A stretch of DNA of 64,000 nucleotides from Mucilaginibacter myungsuensis (lineage in GTDB: Bacteria > Bacteroidota > Bacteroidia > Sphingobacteriales > Sphingobacteriaceae). Below are positions 43,147-52,112 of this stretch, one piece after another. The stretch is from NCBI RefSeq assembly GCF_015222005.1, contig NZ_JADFFL010000001.1:806001-870000 (forward strand), given 5' to 3'. The position numbers and the translations under genes were made by a program. The first letter of the stretch is position 1; each line of letters starts with the position of its first letter. The notes beneath the pieces are model-generated. The model did not search any database, was not told the origin of the DNA, and saw only the letters and a program-made list of their open reading frames with translations.

Positions 43147-43220
43147 TGATGTTAAATTTTAAAGCCCTAAAGATAAGATCTTTTAACAAGACTACCCGTG
43201 TTCAACGTTCCCGTAAACGT

Positions 43221-43257
43221 AAAAAGGATCCACTAACAGCAGATCCTTTTCTATTTT
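43221..43257 (-). terminator. Terminator after the PliI-like gene
   Basis: AAAAGGATC (43222-43230) and GATCCTTTT (43242-43250) form the stem, and on the minus strand TTTTT follows. Confidence 0.75.
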
Positions 43258-43292
43258 TGACTTATAACTTTTGACTTGAGACTTTAGACTAT
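43258..43292. repeat. Iterated GACTT words
   Basis: TGACTTATAACTTTTGACTT and GAGACTTTAGACT lie directly at the 3' end of the PliI-like gene. The words match those at 46615-46642 and 56044-56206. Confidence 0.45.
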
Positions 43293-44062
43293 CTCCTCCT
43301 GCGCTTCTTTTTAGAACTGCTCGTCTTTTTCTTGCTCGAAGTACTTTTCTTTTTGCTGACGGTCTCCTTTTTAGGTTCTTCCTTTTTCTCGGCTACTTTT
43401 ACAGCATTGGCTTCTTCCTTAGGCTCGGCTATCTTCAACGTATCGGCACTCAGATCTTTAACCGTCAGGCTGTTGCTACGCAAATTATATTGCAGTACCC
43501 GTTTGGCACCAGTAGGTTTAGCGGTTGACGAGCTACCATCAAATATCGGGTACTCGCGGATCAGCTTACCGTCCTTCATGTAAAAGTTATCGTTACCGCG
43601 GTAACCTTTTTTTTGCTTAGAGGTCAGCTTGGGGAAATCCAGCTTATTGGCCTTCTCGGTAAACTCGTAAGCAAAAATGGATGTGTATTCGATCGTATCC
43701 TTGGACTTGGCCTGCACCAGCAACTCCGGGTTACCATCTGTATCCATATCCGAGTTGAACACGTCCGTTATCTCGCCATCGATATCACCCGTGGTGGTGG
43801 TATAACGCTGATCGGCCGAATCGGACCTTAAGATCAATAACGATCCCACAGTTTTACTCCCCCGGCCCCAACTTACAATATCAAAATTATGCCCCGGTGA
43901 CACCTCAATATTTTTATGGAAGCGGAACGGCTGCATCAGCGCTGTCTCGGCAGGTGGCTTAGGGTAGGTATCGTTGGTGATCGGCTTATCGTCCGAGCAT
44001 GCGGCCAACGTGAGCGCCGTGCCCGCTATTATCACGGCGTAGCCGCGTAAGTTCTTTTTCAT
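43289..44062 (-). CDS. Lipoprotein, possibly PliI-type lysozyme inhibitor, with Lys/Arg-rich tail
   Basis: The signal peptide has a lipobox at LAAC (about residue 22). The folded part (about 45-215) includes NFDIVSWGRGSKTVGSLLIL, GDIDGEITDVFNSDMDTDGN and GYRGNDNFYMKDGKLIREYP, which resemble Bacteroidota proteins annotated as inhibitors of I-type lysozyme. I cannot confirm the match without a search. The last 40 residues alternate Lys, Ser and Arg and end KKKRRRR, a positively charged tail that may bind the negatively charged envelope. It follows the GH20 gene by 9 nt, so the two are cotranscribed. Confidence 0.65.
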   Translation of the reverse strand: MKKNLRGYAVIIAGTALTLAACSDDKPITNDTYPKPPAETALMQPFRFHKNIEVSPGHNFDIVSWGRGSKTVGSLLILRSDSADQRYTTTTGDIDGEITDVFNSDMDTDGNPELLVQAKSKDTIEYTSIFAYEFTEKANKLDFPKLTSKQKKGYRGNDNFYMKDGKLIREYPIFDGSSSTAKPTGAKRVLQYNLRSNSLTVKDLSADTLKIAEPKEEANAVKVAEKKEEPKKETVSKKKSTSSKKKTSSSKKKRRRR

Positions 44063-44071
44063 CTTTTTGCT

Positions 44072-46369
44072 TTAGTTATAAATGGTCTCGGCAGATAGTT
44101 CTCCTTTGGGTTTGCCCGGCGCTTGCATGTAAATATGCAGGGCAGCCGCGCGGTTGGTGGTGTTAAAATATTTCAACGTGAATTTGTGCGTGCCTTTCTT
44201 TAACAGCACCTCGCCCCCGTCGCGCACATCGGCATTTTTGGCCGAATTTTCTAATATCAACTGATCATCGATCATCAGCACTGAACCGTCGCCAGCGCGC
44301 GACGAAAACAGATACTTGCCATCATTATCAATACGAATATATCCGCTGAATATTACCCCGTAAGCCTTATTCTTACGGAACGACCCGGTATTGAAGGTCT
44401 TGGTAACGCCCGAATCGATCACCGGTGCATCATCCAATTGAGCAGCCTCGGTGAACGAACCTGACACCATTTTATATTTAGCGCCGGGCGTGTTAGCTTC
44501 AAAGGTAACGGCAGGCATCAACGGGCGATTGGTCATTACCGTGCGCGAGGTTAAGCTTTGATGCCCGGTCGGTGTGATCACTATCGTTTGCAGTTCGCGG
44601 CTTTCTCCTTCGGGAATATCGACGGCGAAGGGATGCTCATACAGCAACGTGTTCTCGTTAGGCTTATAGCCATCCAGCGTATAATAGATCTTAGCGCCCA
44701 CCACCGGCGGTTTCAGATCCACGGTCAGTTTGCTGCCTATGGTCAGTGTATCCACCGCGCCAATGGCTTTGCTTACGCGATAGTTGTAGCCGTGCTCATC
44801 CAGCCAGGCAAAATGCTTTGGCAGGCGTAGGTCAAAGTCTTTAATGTCCTTTTTAGCCAATGGCGACCAGGCGGTCTCGGCCAATGCCATCATCCTTGGC
44901 AGCACCATGTATTCTACTTTATCCTCGGTAGCGATATATTCGGTCCACAGATTGGCCTGTACACCAAGTATGTACTTTTGCTGATCTGCCGATAGCACCG
45001 CCGGCACCGGGTTATAATTATAAACCTTGGGGTAAGGTGCAAAACCGCCAATACTCAACGGCTCGATATTGCGCGGACCTTGCAAGTGATCAAAATACAG
45101 GCCGTTACTGCTCGGTGTCATGATCACGTTGTGGTTCTGTTTGGCAGCGGCTATTCCGCCCTCCTCGCCTCTCCAACTCATTACGGTAGCGTTGGGGGCT
45201 AAGCCACCCTCTAATATTTCGTCCCAACCAATAATGCTGCGGCCTTTAGCGTTCACAAATTTCTCCATCCGTTGGATGAAGTAACTTTGCAGGCCATGCT
45301 CGTCTTTCAGTTTTAGCTTTTTGATCAGCTGCTGGCAAAAGGCCGACTTCTTCCAGGCCTCCTTAGGGCATTCGTCGCCGCCAATGTGGATATACTTGCT
45401 CGGGAACAGGTCGATCACCTCGGTCAATACATCCTGCAAAAAGCTGAATGTTTTCTCGGATGGGCAGAATACATCGTCGAACACACCCCAGGTCTCGGCA
45501 ACTTTATAGGTACGTTCAGGGTCGCAACTTAATTCGGGGTAAGCGGCTATGGCTGCCAGCGCATGGCCGGGCATCTCTATCTCGGGGATAATAGTGATAT
45601 AACGATCGGCGGCGTATTTGATCACCTCGCGTATCTCATCCTGCGTATAAAAACCACTGTATGGGATGCCATCATATTGCGCCCCTTTAGCGCGATAGCT
45701 GCCCAACAAGGTTTGCGCGCGCATACCGCCGACTTGCGTCAGCTTAGGATATTTTTTTATCTCGATCCTCCAGCCCTGATCATCCGTTAAATGCCAATGG
45801 AAGGTATTTAGCTTATAGGAGGCCATCAGGTCTATATATTTCTTCACGAACTCGACACCAAAGAAATGTCGGCAAACATCCAGGTGCAGGCCACGATAGC
45901 CGAAGCGGGGATAGTCCTCTATTTCGACACAAGGGAGCTTGATCGTAGCGCCATGTTCCGGCGGGAACAATTGCATCAGCGAACGGATACCGTAAAACAG
46001 CCCGGTTCCCTTACCGGCAACTGTGATCCTTTGTGGGGTGACGGTCAATCGGTAACCCTCCGGAGCTAAGCCATCTGTACCCACTGAGGTTAACACGATC
46101 AGATTATTACCTTGGTTACCGTTATTAGCTTTAACAGGATTGCGAAGCGCCTCTTTATCTTTTAAATAGCTAATGAAGAATTGCACGGCCTTGTTATCCA
46201 AACTATCGGCGGCGATAACGGTCTCTTGACTAAGCACGAATTCACCTACACCCTTGGTGACCGAAACCGGCGCGGGGATAATACCCATATTGGCATCGGT
46301 AGACTGGGCTTTGACCGCCCCAAAACTTAACAGATAAATTAAAGCTATGCAGAAATGCTTTTTTAACAT
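44072..46369 (-). CDS. Beta-N-acetylhexosaminidase, glycoside hydrolase family 20
   Basis: The signal peptide ends near residue 22. A GH20 N-terminal domain (about 25-155) precedes the catalytic barrel (about 157-520), with the conserved FHWHLTDDQGWR and the acid pair Asp332-Glu333 in HIGGDECPKEAW. A C-terminal chitobiase-like beta domain and a PA14-like domain (about 640-760, GYIRIDNDGKYLFSSRAGDG) follow. It removes terminal GlcNAc/GalNAc from chitooligosaccharides or glycans in the periplasm or at the surface. It is 9 nt upstream of a lipoprotein gene and probably forms an operon with it. Confidence 0.94.
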   Translation of the reverse strand: MLKKHFCIALIYLLSFGAVKAQSTDANMGIIPAPVSVTKGVGEFVLSQETVIAADSLDNKAVQFFISYLKDKEALRNPVKANNGNQGNNLIVLTSVGTDGLAPEGYRLTVTPQRITVAGKGTGLFYGIRSLMQLFPPEHGATIKLPCVEIEDYPRFGYRGLHLDVCRHFFGVEFVKKYIDLMASYKLNTFHWHLTDDQGWRIEIKKYPKLTQVGGMRAQTLLGSYRAKGAQYDGIPYSGFYTQDEIREVIKYAADRYITIIPEIEMPGHALAAIAAYPELSCDPERTYKVAETWGVFDDVFCPSEKTFSFLQDVLTEVIDLFPSKYIHIGGDECPKEAWKKSAFCQQLIKKLKLKDEHGLQSYFIQRMEKFVNAKGRSIIGWDEILEGGLAPNATVMSWRGEEGGIAAAKQNHNVIMTPSSNGLYFDHLQGPRNIEPLSIGGFAPYPKVYNYNPVPAVLSADQQKYILGVQANLWTEYIATEDKVEYMVLPRMMALAETAWSPLAKKDIKDFDLRLPKHFAWLDEHGYNYRVSKAIGAVDTLTIGSKLTVDLKPPVVGAKIYYTLDGYKPNENTLLYEHPFAVDIPEGESRELQTIVITPTGHQSLTSRTVMTNRPLMPAVTFEANTPGAKYKMVSGSFTEAAQLDDAPVIDSGVTKTFNTGSFRKNKAYGVIFSGYIRIDNDGKYLFSSRAGDGSVLMIDDQLILENSAKNADVRDGGEVLLKKGTHKFTLKYFNTTNRAAALHIYMQAPGKPKGELSAETIYN

Positions 46370-46487
46370 CAGGTCAGTATCAACAGTTTATGATCGGGAG
46401 GTGAAGTTAACAGAAATTTGGTTTTGTTGAAGCTGATGAGCGTAAAAATTTAGAGATAAAGGCAGACTTGTATAGATGAGTTTTTAT

Positions 46488-46522
46488 TGAGAACCAAGAA
46501 TAAAGAGTCAGGAATCAAGATG
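46488..46522. repeat. Iterated GAATCAAGA-type words
   Basis: TTGAGAACCAAGAATAAAGA and GTCAGGAATCAAGA. This is a single-arm example of the iterated-word class upstream of the GH20 gene. The remaining gap between the GH20 and trxB genes holds only the terminator. Confidence 0.4.
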
Positions 46523-46573
46523 CTTGCATTTATACCAAGTGATAAGCAAGATAGTTGGCGGTATTATAAACAA

Positions 46574-46610
46574 CAAAGGGCCCACCAACCGGCAGGCCCC
46601 TTTTTATTTT
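46574..46610. terminator. Terminator downstream of trxB
   Basis: AAAGGGCC and GGCCCCTTT arms flank a short loop, followed by TTTTTATTTTTTT on the plus strand and CCCTTTGTTGTTT on the minus strand. Confidence 0.6.
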
Positions 46611-46614
46611 TTTG

Positions 46615-46642
46615 AATTTTAACTTTCGACTTAAAGACTTAA
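46615..46642. repeat. Iterated GACTT words at the trxB 3' end
   Basis: AATTTTAACTTTCGACTT and AAAGACTTAA run into the trxB stop codon. Same word family as 43258-43292. Confidence 0.4.
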
Positions 46643-47595
46643 GCAGTCACTACATGCTCTTTAGCGGCAAGGTAACGCTCCGCATCTATAGCTGCCATAC
46701 AGCCTGAACCGGCAGCGGTGATCGCTTGACGGTAGATATGATCCTGGGCATCGCCGCAGCAGAACACACCGGGGATATTGGTTTGTGCCGTGCCTGGCAC
46801 GGTCAGTATGTAACCGGTCGGGTCCATATTTAACCAGCCTCTAAATATCTCGGTATTAGGGTGGTGACCAATGGCGACAAAGAAACCTGTTACATCAAGC
46901 GTCCTTTCTTCTTGCGTCACGTTATTTAGAACTCTCACGCCTGTCACGTTTAGGCCATCACCAACGATCTCTTGCGTTTCGCTATTATAAAGGATCTCGA
47001 TATTAGGCGTGTTCAGTACGCGGTGCACCATCGCCCTTGAGGCACGGAACTCATCGCGGCGAACGATCATATAAACTTTATTTACCAGCTTGGCTAAGTA
47101 GGTAGCCTCCTCAGCAGCAGTATCACCCGCTCCCACAATAGCCACATCCTGACCACGGAAAAAGAAACCATCGCAAACCGCGCAGGCAGAAACGCCAAAG
47201 CCGTTATACTTTTGCTCAGACTCCAAGCCTAACCATTTTGCCGACGCACCTGTAGAAATGATCACCGTATCGGCGGTAATGGTCTTCATTTCATCAACCA
47301 CCACTTTATGCGGCGAACTGCTAAAGTCAACAGATGTGATATAACCGAAACGGATATCAGTGCCCAAACGCTCAGCCTGTTTGCGGAAGTTCTCCATCAT
47401 TTCAGGACCTTGAATACCATCGGGATAGCCCGGGTAGTTCTCTACCTCGGTAGTTTGGGTAAGCTGACCGCCGGCCAAAATACCTGTGTAAAGCACCGGC
47501 TTAAGATCGGCACGTGAAGCATATATAGCAGCTGTATAACCTGCAGGACCTGACCCGATGATCAGGCATTTTACGTGTTCAGTTTCTTGAGACAT
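46639..47595 (-). CDS. trxB: Thioredoxin-disulfide reductase
   Basis: From the ATG at 47595 the protein is 318 residues. FAD is bound at CLIIGSGPAGYTAAIYASRA, the redox-active disulfide is in SACAVCDGFF, NADPH is bound at VAIVGAGDTAAEEA, and the C-terminal FCCGDAQDHIYRQAITAAGSG binds FAD. It regenerates thioredoxin using NADPH in the cytoplasm. An in-frame ATG at 47619 lies very close to the -7 box and would add eight unlikely residues, so it was rejected. Downstream is a terminator. Confidence 0.94.
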   Translation of the reverse strand: MSQETEHVKCLIIGSGPAGYTAAIYASRADLKPVLYTGILAGGQLTQTTEVENYPGYPDGIQGPEMMENFRKQAERLGTDIRFGYITSVDFSSSPHKVVVDEMKTITADTVIISTGASAKWLGLESEQKYNGFGVSACAVCDGFFFRGQDVAIVGAGDTAAEEATYLAKLVNKVYMIVRRDEFRASRAMVHRVLNTPNIEILYNSETQEIVGDGLNVTGVRVLNNVTQEERTLDVTGFFVAIGHHPNTEIFRGWLNMDPTGYILTVPGTAQTNIPGVFCCGDAQDHIYRQAITAAGSGCMAAIDAERYLAAKEHVVTA

Positions 47596-47616
47596 TGTTG
47601 TAAAAAAATCGAAGAG

Positions 47617-47624
47617 CAAAATTA
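47617..47624 (-). promoter_or_regulatory. Probable -7 box for trxB
   Basis: TAATTTTG on the minus strand fits TAnnTTTG and ends 21 nt before the ATG at 47595. Confidence 0.5.
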
Positions 47625-47714
47625 TAAAAAAAGCTTCGCTATCCGGTCAGGTGTTAGTAATCTTATGGGTTGTGGAGAGATCAATATATTTCCTAACTTT
47701 TTAAGTGCTTAAAG

Positions 47715-48677
47715 TTATTCGAGAAATGTACACGAAACAAAAGCTAAAGGTTTTGATGTGGATGCCCCAACGATCATAACACCTATTTTGCTATCCACTC
47801 TGACATTTTTATATAATGCGGGGTTCCAACTTGGACTCGTCATTAACGTTTCCAAAACAAGTTTATCATACTTCAGATCGCCTACGTTCTCAATAACCGG
47901 GTCAGTGAGTTCACCTGTTTTACTTAAAATAAAACTATACTTACCATTTCTTATTGAGCCCATTTTGGCTTTAGATAATGCTTGAGTTATCACATTGATC
48001 ATGTCAAAATCAGGCTTGGCATCTTGCTTATCGGGATTGTTAATAACCTTGTTCTTATCGGCAAGGGATCGATGCTCTATGTTAATGTCATTGTTGTAAT
48101 GGTCAGTCCCGATAGTATCCCCTTTTGCAGATAGGGTATACCACAATCCCTCTCTTTTATTATTTATATAGTTCCCTATAATATTTACATTGCCATCGTT
48201 ATTCAAATATTCCAGATGAATACCGTCGAGCAGATCGTTTTTAAATGTACTTAAAATATGAGGAGAGCCGTCGGTATAATAATCGATCCATCTGCCAACT
48301 TTCTTACCTTCTAAAAAAAAGCCCTTCCTAAAGATATAATTCCCATTCTTCGCCGAAATGGTATCTGAACGATCTTTTTTATAATCGTATTTGACAACTT
48401 CTTTGCCGCTGAACCTTTGATAATAAATAAATTGGCCATGAGGTATTGAAAGTAACGAATCTTTAAAATGCCCCGCTGTTAGAATCTCATCTTTAATAGA
48501 ATACTGTTTAACCAACCAAACGGAGTCGAGTGACACCCGTTCCAGGGTGTAATATGAATCGGCCTTTTTAATATTACTGGTTCGATTTCCGCTTTTATCC
48601 AGATAAACATGATTTGTTTGTGCAAATAGAATTGAGGATAGAAGCACAAACTTAAATATTAATAAATATCTCATCAT
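47715..48677 (-). CDS. Secreted MORN-variant repeat protein with TonB C-terminal-like domain
   Basis: The signal peptide (LLIFKFVLLSSILFAQ) is followed by MORN-2/YwqK-like repeats (about 100-190: GKKVGRWIDYYTDGSPHILS, LLDGIHLEYLNNDGNVNIIG, NKREGLWYTL). A TonB-C-like fold follows (about 240-320, GSIRNGKYSFILSKTGELTD). This combination is common in Bacteroidota secreted proteins of unknown role. The product starts at the ATG at 48677 or 48674; the reading from 48683 uses a TTG inside the -7 box. Codon use is more AT-rich than that of its neighbours, and the C-terminal SCTFLE extension is unusual. Confidence 0.75.
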   Translation of the reverse strand: MMRYLLIFKFVLLSSILFAQTNHVYLDKSGNRTSNIKKADSYYTLERVSLDSVWLVKQYSIKDEILTAGHFKDSLLSIPHGQFIYYQRFSGKEVVKYDYKKDRSDTISAKNGNYIFRKGFFLEGKKVGRWIDYYTDGSPHILSTFKNDLLDGIHLEYLNNDGNVNIIGNYINNKREGLWYTLSAKGDTIGTDHYNNDINIEHRSLADKNKVINNPDKQDAKPDFDMINVITQALSKAKMGSIRNGKYSFILSKTGELTDPVIENVGDLKYDKLVLETLMTSPSWNPALYKNVRVDSKIGVMIVGASTSKPLAFVSCTFLE

Positions 48678-48680
48678 GCA

Positions 48681-48688
48681 CAAAAATA
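48681..48688 (-). promoter_or_regulatory. Probable -7 box at the start of the MORN/TonB-C gene
   Basis: TATTTTTG followed by TGC and ATGATG. It fits TAnnTTTG and implies a leaderless or nearly leaderless mRNA. Confidence 0.5.
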
Positions 48689-48839
48689 GTAAATTGATCT
48701 TAATCTACTGTTTCCTCATAAATCCTGAATGACGATATCGAGGGCGCCAATATCGAGGAGTAACCGAACCACTCCTAACAAGCTTAATACCTAATACTCG
48801 CGGTGATAAGTTAGGTCGAACTTAAAGTAAATATTATCC

Positions 48840-50468
48840 CTACGTCTGTATCACCCCCACATTAAAAGCCCTCTCGATCGGTGCATGGTTGGCTGCCTCT
48901 ATGCCCATGGATATCACCTTGCGTGTTTCCAGCGGGTCGATGATACCATCAACCCATAATCGAGCTGCCGCGTAGTATGGCGTGGTTTGCGCGTTGTAGC
49001 GGTCGGTGGTTTGTTTTAGCAGGTCGGCTTCTTTTTGCTGGTCTATTTCTTCACCTTTTGCTTTTAAGCCTGCCGATTGCATTTGGACCAGCACTTTGGC
49101 CGCTTGCGCCCCGCCCATTACTGCTATTTTGGCCGTCGGCCATGCGTAGATGAGCCGAGGATCGTAAGCTTTGCCACACATGGCATAGTTGCCGGCACCG
49201 TAAGAATTGCCTACTACGATAGTGAATTTAGGAACGACGGAATTAGCCAACGCGTTCACCATTTTGGCGCCGTCTTTAATGATCCCGCCCTGCTCGCTAC
49301 GGCTGCCGACCATAAAGCCGGTCACGTCTTGCAAGAAAACCAGCGGGATCTTTTTCTGGTTACAGTTCATGATAAAGCGTGTCGCCTTATCTGCCGAGTC
49401 GGAATAGATCACCCCGCCAAATTGCATCTCCCCTTTTTTGTTCTTTATTACCTTGCGCTGATTGGCGACGATACCTACCGCCCAGCCATCCACACGGCCT
49501 AAACCACAAATGATGGATTGGCCGTAACCTGCTTTATATTCCTCAAATTCAGAGTTATCTACCAGGCGATGGATGATCTCCATCATATCATACTGCTTCT
49601 CGCGATTATCGGGCAGGATGCCGTAGATATCTTTCTCGTTCTTTTTAGGTGCTTCGGCTTTGATGCGGTCGAAACCTGCTTTAGGGTTATCCCCCATCAT
49701 GCTGAAGATATTGCGGATGCTGTCCAGGCAAGCCTGATCGTTCGGGTGTTTATAGTCGGTAACGCCGGATATTTCGCAATGGGTGGTCGCGCCGCCGAGG
49801 GTCTCGTTATCTACGTCCTCCCCTATGGCCGACTTCACCAGGTAAGACCCTGCTAAAAATACCGAGCCTGTGCCATCCACGATCATGGCCTCGTCGCTCA
49901 TGATCGGCAAATACGCCCCACCCGCCACGCATGAACCCATGATGGCCGCGATCTGAACGATACCCATACCGCTCATCTGCGCGTTGTTGCGGAAGATGCG
50001 ACCAAAGTGCTCTTTATCCGGAAATATCTCATCCTGCAAAGGCAGGTACACACCAGCTGAGTCGACCAGGTAAATGATCGGCAGGCGGTTCTCCATGGCT
50101 ATCTCCTGTGCACGCAAATTCTTTTTAGCAGTGATCGGGAACCAGGCACCGGCCTTCACGGTAGCATCGTTAGCCACTACTACACACTGTCTGCCCGATA
50201 CATAACCAATACCACAGACCACCCCGCCCGAGGGGCATCCGCCATGTTCGACGTACATGCCGTCGCCGGCAAAAGCGCCTACTTCCAGCCATGGTTTATC
50301 ATCATCTAACAGATACTTAACACGCTCGCGGGCAAGCATTTTGCCTTTTTCTTTTTGTTTGGCCGCGGCTTTTTCTCCACCGCCTTTAAAGATCTGTTTC
50401 AGGCGCACTGTCGCATCGTAGGCAAGATTCTTATTAATGTCTTCGTTCTTGTTAAATTCGATATCCAT
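48840..50468 (-). CDS. Acyl-CoA carboxylase beta subunit (carboxyltransferase)
   Basis: From the ATG at 50468 the protein is 542 residues, a two-domain carboxyltransferase. Biotin-carboxylate and acyl-CoA binding loops are visible as GMGIVQIAAIMGSCVAGGAY and VVGNSYGAGNYAMCGKAYDP, with VDSAGVYLPLQDE and LQDVTGFMVG. These match methylcrotonoyl-CoA carboxylase beta-type enzymes, which carboxylate a branched or short acyl-CoA using a separate biotin-carrying alpha subunit. No alpha subunit is adjacent, so the substrate (methylcrotonoyl-, geranyl- or propionyl-CoA) is not settled. A reading from 50522 would add 18 residues and is less likely. Confidence 0.92.
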   Translation of the reverse strand: MDIEFNKNEDINKNLAYDATVRLKQIFKGGGEKAAAKQKEKGKMLARERVKYLLDDDKPWLEVGAFAGDGMYVEHGGCPSGGVVCGIGYVSGRQCVVVANDATVKAGAWFPITAKKNLRAQEIAMENRLPIIYLVDSAGVYLPLQDEIFPDKEHFGRIFRNNAQMSGMGIVQIAAIMGSCVAGGAYLPIMSDEAMIVDGTGSVFLAGSYLVKSAIGEDVDNETLGGATTHCEISGVTDYKHPNDQACLDSIRNIFSMMGDNPKAGFDRIKAEAPKKNEKDIYGILPDNREKQYDMMEIIHRLVDNSEFEEYKAGYGQSIICGLGRVDGWAVGIVANQRKVIKNKKGEMQFGGVIYSDSADKATRFIMNCNQKKIPLVFLQDVTGFMVGSRSEQGGIIKDGAKMVNALANSVVPKFTIVVGNSYGAGNYAMCGKAYDPRLIYAWPTAKIAVMGGAQAAKVLVQMQSAGLKAKGEEIDQQKEADLLKQTTDRYNAQTTPYYAAARLWVDGIIDPLETRKVISMGIEAANHAPIERAFNVGVIQT

Positions 50469-50903
50469 AATTGGTTGTTGCAGGTGCTGTAATGTTAAAC
50501 AATTTACAGCAAAAAAGTTCAATTACTATGCATGCATTGTAAATTTTACTTGCTAATAAATTTGGATTTATCAAAAAGATCCGCTACATTAGTATGTCTT
50601 CTATCTAACCAAAAACAGCGTCAATTTTGTTGTAACAAGTATTTCCTCTCAAAAAGGTTATTCGTCATGCGTCAATTATTGTATCCCTTTGGGTCCGGCC
50701 AACCAATTTTAAAACCCTAATTGAACAGAACGATGATCATTATGACCGTGCTTTACTTGTGCAAGAGATACAATCTGATCCGTTTCTTTAAAAAACCTCA
50801 GGTAGTCGCCGTAAAGGTGGTGGCTTAAACAATTCGTCCATACAAAGGCGGCAAATACCGATACATTGGGGTGCACGTATCGTAATAATCCGTTTTTTTG
50901 TAT
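50469..50903. other. 435-nt intergenic region, no convincing gene
   Basis: This divergent gap contains the leaders of the carboxylase and LytS-type kinase genes. A frame at 50532-50720 has no protein-like features. A 31-codon frame at 50733-50828 (MIIMTVLYLCKRYNLIRF, then a basic tail) is the only small ORF worth noting, without homology or ribosome-binding evidence. No repeat or terminator stands out. Confidence 0.4.
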
Positions 50904-52058
50904 ATGCTACGCTTTAAAGCAATTTATGTGATACATGCGGCCGGCTGGCTGCTGTTCCTGATATTTCCGCTGCTGTTCCTCAATGACGGGTTGAAGGGGA
51001 AAGGCGCGGTAACGTTGCTGTCATCGTCGTATTACCTGCTGTTCTGTCTCACCTACATGGTGATGTTCTATTTTAATCTGGGCTATCTGATCCCGCAATT
51101 CCTGTTGCGCAAACGGTATCTGGTATACAGCCTGATCGTTGTTTTTCTTTTTAGCTGTGTTTATTTCCTACAGCCTTTTGATAAGTTGCTGGCACACAAC
51201 CCGCGGGTAGAGGCGCAAATGGCAGCGCAGGCCCGACAGCGTTATGTGGATAGCGTGAACGAGAGCCATCGTTTCTTCGGGCCGCTCCCTCACGAGAACC
51301 TAAGGATGCAGGATCCGATGAGCAAACAGTCGGCAGGTATTAGTCCGCTGTTAGCGCATTCACGCAATATCGATACTATCAGTTTGATCATCTTCGCGCT
51401 GATGATGGCGCTGAGTGTCGCCATTGGTACGGTACAACAATGGCAGACCACCGAACAGAAAGTGATCAAGGCCGAAGCAGAGAAAGCTAACGCGGAGCTG
51501 TCTTTCTTAAAAGCGCAGATCAACCCGCACTTTTTGTTCAATACGCTCAACAACATCTACACGCTGTCGATAACGGATAGCGAGCATACGTCGGAGAGCA
51601 TCATGAAGCTGAGCAACATTATGCGTTATGTGACCGACGAGGTTAGCCAGGACCTGGTATCGCTACAGGACGAGGTGAACTGCCTGAATGATTACATCGA
51701 TCTGCAACGTTTAAGATTGGGTAAGAAAACGCACGTGCAATTCGACATTAAAGGATCGATCACCAACCAAAAGATAGCACCACTGATCCTGATCCCGTTT
51801 ATCGAGAACATGTTCAAGTACGGCATCAGCAAAGCGAAAGAAAGCACATTGAAGATAGAACTGATAGCCGAAGCGCAAACCATTACCCTGCTGTGCGAGA
51901 ACCCTGTTTTTGCCGATCAGCCCAAAAATACCGAACGTACCGGCGTAGGCATAGCCAATACCAAACAACGGCTTGGATATATGTACCCCGGCAAACACTT
52001 ATTGAGCATAGAAGAAAAAAATGATCTGTTCAGGGTGAAACTGACCCTGCATTGTTAG
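50904..52058 (+). CDS. LytS-type sensor histidine kinase
   Basis: The ATG at 50904 gives 384 residues with four membrane helices (HAAGWLLFLIFPLLF, YYLLFCLTYMVMFYF, YLVYSLIVVFLFSCVYFL, LIIFALMMALSVAIG). A coiled linker and the His_kinase/YehU signature AQINPHFLFNTLNNIY follow, and the ATPase end LILIPFIENMFKYGI with GVGIANTKQRL. Such kinases phosphorylate LytTR regulators. A TTG two codons earlier (50898) is an alternative. It is followed 54 nt later by its LytTR partner. Confidence 0.94.
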   Translation: MLRFKAIYVIHAAGWLLFLIFPLLFLNDGLKGKGAVTLLSSSYYLLFCLTYMVMFYFNLGYLIPQFLLRKRYLVYSLIVVFLFSCVYFLQPFDKLLAHNPRVEAQMAAQARQRYVDSVNESHRFFGPLPHENLRMQDPMSKQSAGISPLLAHSRNIDTISLIIFALMMALSVAIGTVQQWQTTEQKVIKAEAEKANAELSFLKAQINPHFLFNTLNNIYTLSITDSEHTSESIMKLSNIMRYVTDEVSQDLVSLQDEVNCLNDYIDLQRLRLGKKTHVQFDIKGSITNQKIAPLILIPFIENMFKYGISKAKESTLKIELIAEAQTITLLCENPVFADQPKNTERTGVGIANTKQRLGYMYPGKHLLSIEEKNDLFRVKLTLHC

Positions 52059-52112
52059 CCTCACCCCAACCCCTCTCCTAATGGAGAGTGGCTTAAAAAG
52101 ACCGAACTAACT

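Noticed and set aside
43107..43200. Lysine riboswitch upstream of lysA
   Set aside because: The leader is under 100 nt and shows only one short hairpin, whereas the lysine riboswitch is about 170 nt with five helices.
50532..50720. 62-codon frame between the carboxylase and LytS genes
   Set aside because: No domain, signal or promoter supports it.
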